A DNA stretch of 27,891 nucleotides from Candidatus Pullichristensenella stercoripullorum (GTDB lineage: Bacteria > Bacillota > Clostridia > Christensenellales > Aristaeellaceae), in NCBI GenBank assembly GCA_018712885.1, contig DVGE01000256.1, positions 1 to 27,891 on the forward strand, in the 5' to 3' direction. The position numbers were made by a program, and so were the translations under genes. Position 1 is the stretch's first letter. Every line of letters starts with the position of its first letter. The notes under the pieces were generated by a model, which did not search any database, was not told the origin of the DNA, and worked only from the letters and a program-made list of their open reading frames with translations. This document shows positions 22,100 to 27,891 of this stretch, piece after piece.

Positions 22100-22327
22100 A
22101 TGAACGAACAGAACGCGCACGCCAGGACCTGGGAGGAGACCGTGGAGCCGGAACAGGCCAAGCGCAAAAACTGGGCGGGCTTTGTCGAAAACGAGGCCGT
22201 CACCTTTTTTGAGAAATTCGACCTGGAAAAGCTCACCCTCGAGGACGGCCTGGGCAACAAGGCCAAATTGCAGCGCACCAAGAACAACGGCATCAAGATC
22301 GAGTACACCTCTTCGGTGGTGCTGTAA
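22100..22327 (+). CDS. Small conserved-looking protein, unknown function
   Basis: This 75-residue soluble protein (MNEQNAHARTWEETVEPEQ, ending KIEYTSSVVL) is rich in charged residues, with no signal peptide, membrane segment or cysteine. The C-terminal half (FFEKFDLEKLTLEDGLGNKAKLQRTKNNGIKIEYTS) looks like a compact alpha/beta fold. I cannot assign a family. Coding is supported by its own strong intrinsic terminator 17 bases downstream and a codon-position GC pattern like its neighbours. The start is either ATG 22100 (GGGGAAG six bases ahead) or ATG 22088, where the purine stretch abuts the codon; I prefer the former. It converges on feoB. Confidence 0.7.
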   Translation: MNEQNAHARTWEETVEPEQAKRKNWAGFVENEAVTFFEKFDLEKLTLEDGLGNKAKLQRTKNNGIKIEYTSSVVL

Positions 22328-22344
22328 AGCTTCAAACGCTCTGA

Positions 22345-22376
22345 GGGGACGGACGCAAGCGCGCCCGTCCCCTTTT
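22345..22376 (+). terminator. Rho-independent terminator, shared by convergent genes
   Basis: GGGGACGG (22345-22352) pairs with CCGTCCCC (22365-22372), followed by TTTT (22373-22376). It ends the small gene on the plus strand and its stem begins three bases after the feoB stop on the minus strand, where no T-run follows. Confidence 0.85.
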
Positions 22377-24433
22377 CATGCCGCCAGCCCCAGCCCCCGG
22401 GCGATGGCCGCCGTCAGCGCGCAGACGCCCGCGCCCACCAGCGTCGGCAGCAGCGCGCCCACCAGCGTCCATTTGGCGCTGCGCGTCTCGCGGGCGATGG
22501 TCAGAAGCGTCGTCGAGCACGGCCAGTGAAAGAGCGAAAAGAGGATGGCGTTGAGCGCCGTCAGCCACGTCCAGCCGTTTGCCCGCAAAAGCGCGCCCAG
22601 CGCCTGCGCGTCCTCCATCCGCAAAAGCGTTCCGCCCGACGTATAGGCCAGCAGCGCCAGCGGCAGGGTCAATTCGTTGGCGGGCAGGGCGAGCAGGAAG
22701 GCCATCAGCAGCGCTCCGTCCATGCCCAGGAAACGTCCCACGGGGTCAAGCGCCGACACGCAGGCGGAGAGCAGCGTGCCGCCGGGCGCGGGCACGTTGG
22801 CCAGCAGCCAGATGACCAGCCCCGCGGGAGCGGCGATGAGGGCGGCGCGCCCCAGCACCCGCAGCGTGCGATCCACCACCGAGCGGACGATCACCTGCCC
22901 CACGCGCGGGCGGCGGAAGGGCGGCAATTCCAGCGTGAAGGCCGAGGGCACGCCGCGCAAAAGCGTCGCCGAAAGCAGCCGCGAAACGCCGAAGGTCGCA
23001 AGCGCTCCCAGCACGATCACCCCCGCCAGCAACAGCGCCGCCAGCAGCCCCGCGGGGACGAGAAAGAGGCCGATGAGGGCGATCATCATCGGAAAGCGGC
23101 CGTTGCAGGGCATGAACACATTGGTGAGCATGGCGATGAGCCGTTCGCGCGGACTGTCGATGATGCGGCAGCCGACCACCGCCGCCGCGTTGCAGCCCAG
23201 CCCCATGCACATCGTCAGCGCCTGTTTCCCGCAGGCGTGGCAGCGCTTGAACTGCCCGTCGAGGTCGAAGGCCACGCGCGGCAGATAGCCCACGTCCTCC
23301 AAAAGTGTGAAGAGGGGGAAGAAAATGGCCATTGGCGGCAGCATCACCGCCACCACCCAGCCCAGCGTGCGCAGCATGCCCGCGCAGAGCAGGGAAACGA
23401 GCCATCCCGCCGTGCCCCAGCCCGTCAGGACGCCGGCCAGCCATGCTTCCATGCGGGCAAAGAGCGCAAAGAGCGCTTCTGAGGGCACATTGGCCCCGGC
23501 GATGGTAAGATAGAGCGTCAATGCCAGCAAAAGCAGCATCGTCGGCAGCGCCGTGAAGCGCCCGGTGAGCAGGCGGTCGAGCCGCGCCTGGCGGCACGCG
23601 CTTCCCGGCCGCGCGCGCACGCAGCCGGCAAACACCTTTTCCGCGCGGTCGAAGATCGCCGCCGCGCTCTCCTCGCGCACGTGCTCGGGAGCAAGGCGCG
23701 CCGTCTCTTCACGCACCGCGCGCAGCGCGGCCAGCGGCGCCCCGAGCTGTTTTTCCAGCCGCTCGATCGCGCCCCGGTCGTCCTCCAGCACGCGCAGGGC
23801 GGCAAAACGCGCTTTCTCGCCAAGCCCGCGCTCTTCCAAGTCGGCGGCGATGCGGTCGCGGGCGTATTCGATCTCCGGGGCAAGGCGCACTTCGCGCGGA
23901 CGCGGCGTTTCCCGCCCCTCGGCCACCGCCCGCACGCGGCGCAAAAGCCGTTCCACGCCCGCGCCATCCCGCGCCGCGCAGCCGACCGCGCCCACGCCCA
24001 AAGCCGCTTCCAGCGCCGCCAGGTCCACGCAAACGCCGCGCCTGCGCGCCTCGTCCATGAAATTGACGCACACGACGACGCGCCCCGTCAGCTCCAGCAC
24101 CTGCAAAACGAGGTTCAGCCCCCGCTCCAGGCAGGTGGCGTCGCAGACGACCACCACCGCGTCCGCGCCGCCAAAGCAGATGGCGTCGCGCGCGGCCTCC
24201 TCCTCGGGCGAGTGGGAGAGCAGCGAATACGTCCCCGGCGTGTCCCCGAGCAGGAATTCCCATCCGTCCCGCCGGACGCGCCCCCAGGCGCTGCCCACGG
24301 TCTTGCCCGGCCAGTTGCCGGTGTGCTGTTTCATGCCGGTGAGGTGGTTGAACAGCGTGCTCTTGCCCACGTTGGGGTTGCCCGCCAGCACCACCACGGG
24401 TATCTTCCGCGCTTCCCGCGCCGGGACGCTCAT
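22376..24433 (-). CDS. feoB: Ferrous iron transport protein B
   Basis: The 685-residue product is the membrane permease for Fe(II). The N-terminal G domain has G1 GNPNVGKST (18-26), the GNWPGKTV switch (39-46), G3 DTPGTYS (64-70) and G4 NFMDEA (124-129). A helical insertion follows, then the membrane part with two Gate-type segments, including MGLGCNAAAVVGCR and NVFMPCNGRFPMM, where cysteines line the iron path, and the C-terminal FSLFHWPCSTTL motif. The length is within the bacterial range. The ATG at 24433 has GGGAGG seven bases ahead and overlaps the feoA stop (ATGA). The frame stays open for another 270 codons upstream, but that part runs through feoA and into dacA and is not coding. No feoC-like gene follows. 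Confidence 0.95.
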   Translation of the reverse strand: MSVPAREARKIPVVVLAGNPNVGKSTLFNHLTGMKQHTGNWPGKTVGSAWGRVRRDGWEFLLGDTPGTYSLLSHSPEEEAARDAICFGGADAVVVVCDATCLERGLNLVLQVLELTGRVVVCVNFMDEARRRGVCVDLAALEAALGVGAVGCAARDGAGVERLLRRVRAVAEGRETPRPREVRLAPEIEYARDRIAADLEERGLGEKARFAALRVLEDDRGAIERLEKQLGAPLAALRAVREETARLAPEHVREESAAAIFDRAEKVFAGCVRARPGSACRQARLDRLLTGRFTALPTMLLLLALTLYLTIAGANVPSEALFALFARMEAWLAGVLTGWGTAGWLVSLLCAGMLRTLGWVVAVMLPPMAIFFPLFTLLEDVGYLPRVAFDLDGQFKRCHACGKQALTMCMGLGCNAAAVVGCRIIDSPRERLIAMLTNVFMPCNGRFPMMIALIGLFLVPAGLLAALLLAGVIVLGALATFGVSRLLSATLLRGVPSAFTLELPPFRRPRVGQVIVRSVVDRTLRVLGRAALIAAPAGLVIWLLANVPAPGGTLLSACVSALDPVGRFLGMDGALLMAFLLALPANELTLPLALLAYTSGGTLLRMEDAQALGALLRANGWTWLTALNAILFSLFHWPCSTTLLTIARETRSAKWTLVGALLPTLVGAGVCALTAAIARGLGLAA

Positions 24434-24678
24434 GCGCCCGCCTCCCGCGCGCCGACGCACACCAGCCCCGCGTCCTCGCGCCGCAGGGCGATCGCCGCCC
24501 CGCGCACGCGGTAGGCGCGCGGCTCGCCCGAGGGCGCGGCGAACAGGCAGCGCACCCGCGCCCCGCGCGTGAAGCCGAGATCCATCAGCCGGGAAACGAT
24601 ATTCCTGCCGTCGTCCGGCAAAAGGCCGCGCACGCGGGCGCTCTCGCCCGGGCGCAGCTCGTTGAGCGTGCGAACCAT
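24430..24678 (-). CDS. feoA: Ferrous iron transport protein A
   Basis: This 82-residue protein has an SH3-like FeoA fold: RTLNELRPGESARVRGL, then SRLMDLGFTRGARVRCLFAAP and a closing RGAAIALRREDAGLVCV, the standard FeoA pattern (LxxLGxxxGxxV... iaLrxxeAxxIxV). FeoA is a cytoplasmic partner needed for FeoB activity. GGAGGG six bases ahead of the ATG at 24678 fixes the start; the open frame to 24768 lacks a site. It is translationally coupled to feoB. I found no Fur- or DtxR-type palindrome in the 122 bases that separate it from the divergent dacA-like gene. Confidence 0.92.
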   Translation of the reverse strand: MVRTLNELRPGESARVRGLLPDDGRNIVSRLMDLGFTRGARVRCLFAAPSGEPRAYRVRGAAIALRREDAGLVCVGAREAGA

Positions 24679-24742
24679 GGGGATCCCTCCGAATTTTTGT
24701 CGCTGGGGCATGATATGCTTTCCGTTCCCAGGGGTGCGACCG

Positions 24743-24772
24743 GCATGTTTTGGCCTTTGGCGGCACACAATG
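24743..24772 (+). promoter_or_regulatory. Possible forespore (sigma-F/G-type) promoter of the carboxypeptidase gene
   Basis: GCATG (24743-24747), 15 bases, then GCACACAATG (24763-24772) resembles the sigma-F/sigma-G pattern GYATA-N15/16-GGnnAnAnTR with one mismatch in each element. No good sigma-A promoter is visible in this gap. This is tentative. Confidence 0.25.
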
Positions 24773-24800
24773 AGGCAGCACGTTCTCTGGAGGGATGCTT

Positions 24801-26024
24801 ATGAAGCCGCGCAAAACGCTCTGCCTCGCGCTCGTGCTGACGCTGCTCTTGCCGGGCGCGGCGCTGATGGAAGTGGATCTTTCGACCCCCGCGCCCACGC
24901 AGGCGCCCGCCGCGCCGCCGCAGTTGAGCGCCGCGCCGCTCCTGGACGCGCCGCCCATCGAGCTTCCCTGCGCCGCGGGCATACTCGTCGAGCCCGAAAG
25001 CGGGCAGGTGATCTTTGAACAAAACGCCGATACGCCCTGCCCCGTGGCCTCCGTCACCAAGGTGATGACCATCCTGCTGGCGCTGGAAGCGCTCTCCCAG
25101 GGGCGCGTGGCGCTGGAGGACGAATTCACCGTTTCGCAGGCGGCGGCGGGCATGGGCGGTTCGCAGGTGCTCCTGGACGTGGGCGAGGTGCAGCCCTTTT
25201 CCGTGCTGCTCAAAAGCGCCATCGTCGGCAGCGCCAACGATGCGTCCGTGGCCATCGCCGAGGCGCTCTACGGCTCGGAAAACGCCTTCGTCGAGCGCAT
25301 GAACGAGCGCGCCCGCGAGCTGGGGCTTAAAAACACGCATTTCGTCAACTGCACCGGCCTGCCCGCCGAAGGCCAGCAGACCACGGCGCGCGACGTGGCG
25401 GTGATGACCATGGCCATGCTCTCCTACCCGGCCTATTTCGACTTCTCCACCGTCTGGCTGGACGAGGTCGACCACGGCGACGGCCGCATCACCCAACTGA
25501 CCAACACCAACAAGCTCATCCGCCTCTACGACGGCTGCGACGGCGGCAAGACCGGCTCCACCAACGAGGCCGGCTACTGCATCTCTGCCACCGCCAGGCG
25601 CGGCGATATGCGCCTCATCGCCGTAGTGCTGGGCGCGGATACGGGCAGCGAGCGCTTCGACATCGCCGCGGAGATGCTCGACTATGGCTTTGCCCACTAC
25701 CGCCTCTACCCGGTGGCGCAGAAGGGCACGAAGGTGCGCGGCGAACTGCCGGTCACGGGCGGCGACAGCGAGGGCGTGCCGCTGGTGCTGGACGGCGATC
25801 TGACGCTGCTGATCCAGAAGGGCGACGAGCAGGCCGTGCAGCTCGTGCCCGATCTGCCCGAGGCGGTGCAAGCCCCCGTCGCCGCCGGAGAGGAAGTGGG
25901 CGGCGTGCAGGTGGTGGTGGACGGCCGCGCGGTGGCGCGCATCCCCGTCGTCGCCGCGCGGGAAGTGACCGCCAAGGGGCTGAAAAACGCCCTGCAAAGG
26001 GTCGTGGGGCTCTGGGGGCTGTAA
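24801..26024 (+). CDS. D-alanyl-D-alanine carboxypeptidase (S11 family, DacA/DacF type)
   Basis: The 407-residue enzyme removes the terminal D-alanine from peptidoglycan stem peptides and works outside the membrane. The penicillin-binding motifs are intact: S84-V-T-K87, S144-A-N146 and K250-T-G252. It has an N-terminal signal peptide (about 1-22), a proline/alanine-rich spacer (about 29-53) and, after the catalytic domain, the PBP5 C-terminal beta domain (about 290-385). The very C-terminus (LKNALQRVVGLWGL) is an amphipathic helix of the kind that anchors PBP5 proteins to the membrane. ATG 24801 has GGAGGG six bases ahead; the ATG two codons earlier abuts that site. In a spore former it could be the vegetative DacA or the sporulation DacB/DacF; the possible forespore promoter would favour DacF. 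Confidence 0.92.
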   Translation: MKPRKTLCLALVLTLLLPGAALMEVDLSTPAPTQAPAAPPQLSAAPLLDAPPIELPCAAGILVEPESGQVIFEQNADTPCPVASVTKVMTILLALEALSQGRVALEDEFTVSQAAAGMGGSQVLLDVGEVQPFSVLLKSAIVGSANDASVAIAEALYGSENAFVERMNERARELGLKNTHFVNCTGLPAEGQQTTARDVAVMTMAMLSYPAYFDFSTVWLDEVDHGDGRITQLTNTNKLIRLYDGCDGGKTGSTNEAGYCISATARRGDMRLIAVVLGADTGSERFDIAAEMLDYGFAHYRLYPVAQKGTKVRGELPVTGGDSEGVPLVLDGDLTLLIQKGDEQAVQLVPDLPEAVQAPVAAGEEVGGVQVVVDGRAVARIPVVAAREVTAKGLKNALQRVVGLWGL

Positions 26025-26039
26025 AGGTTTTGCGTACCG

Positions 26040-26068
26040 ACGCCCGGCCTTGTTGCGCCGGGCGTTTT
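26040..26068 (+). terminator. Rho-independent terminator of the carboxypeptidase gene
   Basis: ACGCCCGGC (26040-26048) pairs with GCCGGGCGT (26057-26065) across an eight-base loop and runs into TTTT (26065-26068), 16 bases after the stop. Confidence 0.88.
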
Positions 26069-26078
26069 GTGATACAAT
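26050..26078 (+). promoter_or_regulatory. Promoter overlapping the preceding terminator
   Basis: TACAAT (26073-26078) is a good -10; 17 bases upstream, TTGTTG (26050-26055) lies in the loop of the carboxypeptidase terminator. If used, the same DNA ends one transcript and starts the next. Confidence 0.45.
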
Positions 26079-26100
26079 GGCAAAGGAAGGGTGGATGCAC

Positions 26101-26445
26101 ATGAAAAAAGTCCGCATCACGGTGCTCAAGACCACGCTGGATGAAGAACTGGCGCGTCAGTACGGCGTTCCCGGCCTGACGGCCTGCCCGATGCTGCGCG
26201 CGGGGCAGGTGTTCTACGCCGATCACGCCAAGCCCGAGGGACTGTGCGACGAGGCCTGGAAGGCCATTTACCAGTATGCGTTCGCCCTCGCGCACGGCGC
26301 GGGCGACGGCCTGTTCTACTTCGGCGACTGGATCCGCCAGCCCGGGGTGGCCATCTGTTCCTGCAACGACGGCCTGCGCCCGGTGATCTTCAAACTGGAA
26401 GCCACGGACGAGGAAGCGACGCCCGGTTACACGCCGGTGCGCTGA
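26101..26445 (+). CDS. TIGR04076 family small protein
   Basis: This 114-residue cytoplasmic protein matches the TIGR04076 pattern as I remember it: start MKKVRITVLKTT, C29 in LTACPML, C49 in PEGLCDEAW, a central helix, then C86 and C88 in AICSCNDGLRPVIFKLE. The conserved cysteines (with CxC) suggest metal or iron-sulphur binding, but the function of the family is unknown. The ribosome site AGGAAGGG serves ATG 26101; ATG 26095 is a close alternative. It is followed ten bases later by addA, so the two are probably co-transcribed, though no functional link is known. Confidence 0.78.
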   Translation: MKKVRITVLKTTLDEELARQYGVPGLTACPMLRAGQVFYADHAKPEGLCDEAWKAIYQYAFALAHGAGDGLFYFGDWIRQPGVAICSCNDGLRPVIFKLEATDEEATPGYTPVR

Positions 26446-26455
26446 GGGACAGAGA

Positions 26456-27891
26456 ATGCAGTTTACTGAAGAACAGCGCCGCGCCATTGAAGCGCGCGGC
26501 ACGAATCTGCTTTTGAGCGCGGCGGCGGGCTCTGGCAAGACCGCGGTGCTCGTGCAGCGCGTGCTCTCCCTCATCGAGGAGGGGGCGGACGTGCGCCGCA
26601 TGCTGGTGGTCACCTTCACGCGCGCCGCCGCCGCCGAGATGCGCGAGCGCCTCGCCGCCCGCCTGGGCGAAGCGGCCGCGGAGGGCGACGCGCGCCTGCG
26701 CGAGCAGATGCTCTGTTTGGACCGCGCTTCCATCAGCACGCTGCACGGCTTCTGCGCCGAGTTTTTGCGCGCCAACTTCGAGGCCGCGGGCGTGGACCCC
26801 GCCTTCCGCATACTCGACGACGCCGAGGACGCGCGCCTGCTGGACGAGGCGGCGGACGAGGCCATGGACGCCCTCTACGAGGAAGGCGGCGAAGCGCTTG
26901 CCCGCCTCGACGCCGGGTGCGGCCCGGACAAGGTGCGCGATCTGGCGCTGCGCCTCTACGCCTTCCTCGGCGAGCGCCCCGACCCCGAGGCGTGGCTGGA
27001 ACGCGCCCTTGACCCCGGACAGGCGCCCGTGCAGGCGTGGACGGACGAGCTTTTGCGCGCCGCCCGCCGCGCGCTGGACGCGGCGCTGGCCATGACGCGC
27101 GCCGCCCACGACCATCCCGGCTGCCCGCCGCATTACGCCGCGGCGCTGGAAAAGGATTTGGATGCGCTGCTGGAGCTGCGCGGCCTGGAGGAAGCGGAAG
27201 CGCTGTCCGCCCGCCTGCGCGCGTTCAAGCAGGCGCGCCCCGCGGGCCGCAACCGCGACGTGGACCCCGAGGACCTCGAGGCCGTCAAAGCCCTGCGCAA
27301 GGCCGCCGGCGACTATGTCAAGCGCTGCCGCCTCAGCGAGCTTTCGCTTGCGCAGGCCAGGGAAGACGCGCTGAAGCTCTACGGCGTTTTCCCCGCGCTG
27401 GCGGAAGCCGCCAGGCGCATCGGCGAAGCCCACGCCCGCCGCAAGGAAGAGCGCGGCGGCCTTTCCTACGCCGACCTCGAGCGCTGCGCTCTGCGCGCCC
27501 TCACGCGCGAGGAGGTGCGAAACAGCGTCCGCGGGCAGTATGACTATGTGTTCGTCGACGAATACCAGGACGTCTCCGACCTGCAGGAAGCGCTCATCGC
27601 CGCCGTTTCGCGCGGGGACGATCTCTTCGCCGTCGGCGACGTCAAGCAGTCCATCTACCGCTTCCGCCTCGCCGAACCGCGCCTCTTCCTCGGCCGCTAC
27701 GAGCGCTACATGCGCGGCGAGGGCGGGCAGCTTCTGCCCCTGACGCGCAACTTCCGCTCTACCCGTCCGGTGATCGACTTTGTCAACGCCGTCTTTTCCC
27801 GCACGATGACCGGCGGCGATTCGGAGATCGTCTACGACGACCTCGCCCGCCTCAACGCGGGCCTTGAAGGAACGGACGACGCGCCCATCCC
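26456..27891 (+). CDS. addA: ATP-dependent helicase/nuclease subunit A (AddA), 5' part
   Basis: The frame starts at ATG 26456 and is open to the window end, giving the first 478 residues of a protein normally about 1200 long. It opens MQFTEEQRRAIEARG, followed by Walker A SAAAGSGKTA (21-30), motif Ia VVTFTRAAAAEMRERL, ISTLHGFCAEFLR, motif II FVDEYQDVSDLQEALI, motif III AVGDVKQSIYRFRLAEPRLF and motif IV PLTRNFRSTRPVIDFVN. These are AddA/UvrD-type helicase motifs; the AddA-specific form is 'GDVKQSIYRFR'. The C-terminal nuclease domain is off the window. AddAB processes double-strand breaks for RecA loading. GAGGGA six bases ahead supports the start. addB, usually just upstream of addA in Firmicutes, is not there. 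Confidence 0.93.
   Translation, partial: MQFTEEQRRAIEARGTNLLLSAAAGSGKTAVLVQRVLSLIEEGADVRRMLVVTFTRAAAAEMRERLAARLGEAAAEGDARLREQMLCLDRASISTLHGFCAEFLRANFEAAGVDPAFRILDDAEDARLLDEAADEAMDALYEEGGEALARLDAGCGPDKVRDLALRLYAFLGERPDPEAWLERALDPGQAPVQAWTDELLRAARRALDAALAMTRAAHDHPGCPPHYAAALEKDLDALLELRGLEEAEALSARLRAFKQARPAGRNRDVDPEDLEAVKALRKAAGDYVKRCRLSELSLAQAREDALKLYGVFPALAEAARRIGEAHARRKEERGGLSYADLERCALRALTREEVRNSVRGQYDYVFVDEYQDVSDLQEALIAAVSRGDDLFAVGDVKQSIYRFRLAEPRLFLGRYERYMRGEGGQLLPLTRNFRSTRPVIDFVNAVFSRTMTGGDSEIVYDDLARLNAGLEGTDDAPI

Noticed and set aside
24679..24800. An iron-responsive Fur or DtxR box ahead of feoAB.
   Set aside because: No palindrome resembling either consensus could be found by eye in the gap.
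24434..25255. An N-terminal extension of about 270 codons for FeoB.
   Set aside because: It crosses feoA and the start of the carboxypeptidase gene; FeoB begins normally at 24433 with a ribosome site and ATGA coupling to feoA.
24585..26135. A 516-codon minus-strand frame opposite the carboxypeptidase gene.
   Set aside because: Antisense to a protein with complete SxxK, SxN and KTG motifs; composition is typical of a shadow frame.

Overview
This window is GC-rich (roughly 60-65% by eye) and carries 26 protein-coding genes that I can support, two of them cut by the window edges. There are no tRNAs, rRNAs, CRISPR arrays or transposase genes. A SipL-type SPOCS/LysM spore coat protein, a SpoIVFA/SpoIVFB-like pair, a D,D-carboxypeptidase and AddA point to a spore-forming, high-GC member of the Clostridia. 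The exact lineage is not determined; a Christensenellales-like gut clostridium would fit but is only a guess. Ribosome binding sites are strong (AGGAGG type) and several promoters are close to the sigma-A consensus.

Layout. (1) 1-315: the C-terminal end of an FRG-domain protein. (2) 452-5912, plus strand: a carbohydrate/glycerol-phosphate-type ABC importer operon (solute-binding protein, ATPase, two permeases) with a cytoplasmic alkaline-phosphatase-superfamily phosphodiesterase inserted after the binding protein. This suggests import and intracellular cleavage of a phosphodiester or related ester. (3) 6070-11957, minus strand: a FadR-type GntR regulator, then the tripartite tricarboxylate transporter tctC-tctB-tctA, an atypical transaldolase and an HpcH/HpaI aldolase. 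It reads as an uptake-and-aldol-cleavage pathway for an unknown organic or sugar acid. Three tandem TGATWATCA sites flank the two promoters of this unit. (4) 12106-16887, minus strand: mutM, spoIVFB/spoIVFA-like, an M29 aminopeptidase, and secG with a long acidic repeat tail. (5) 17096-21131: a ComEA-like HhH protein, a secreted CAP-domain protein, a fused uridine-kinase-like P-loop protein and sipL. (6) 21132-21422: a gene-free stretch packed with nested inverted repeats between two copies of one GC-rich hairpin. (7) 21423-24678: a small secreted acidic protein, a small unknown protein, and feoAB for ferrous iron uptake. (8) 24801-27891: dacA-like carboxypeptidase, a TIGR04076-type small cysteine protein and the 5' part of addA.

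The points most worth following are the operator architecture of the tct/aldolase unit, the transaldolase with acidic catalytic residues apparently replaced by amides, the phosphodiesterase inside the ABC operon, the SecG tail and the structured intergenic element at 21145-21413. I did not find a defence island or a clearly novel multi-gene system.
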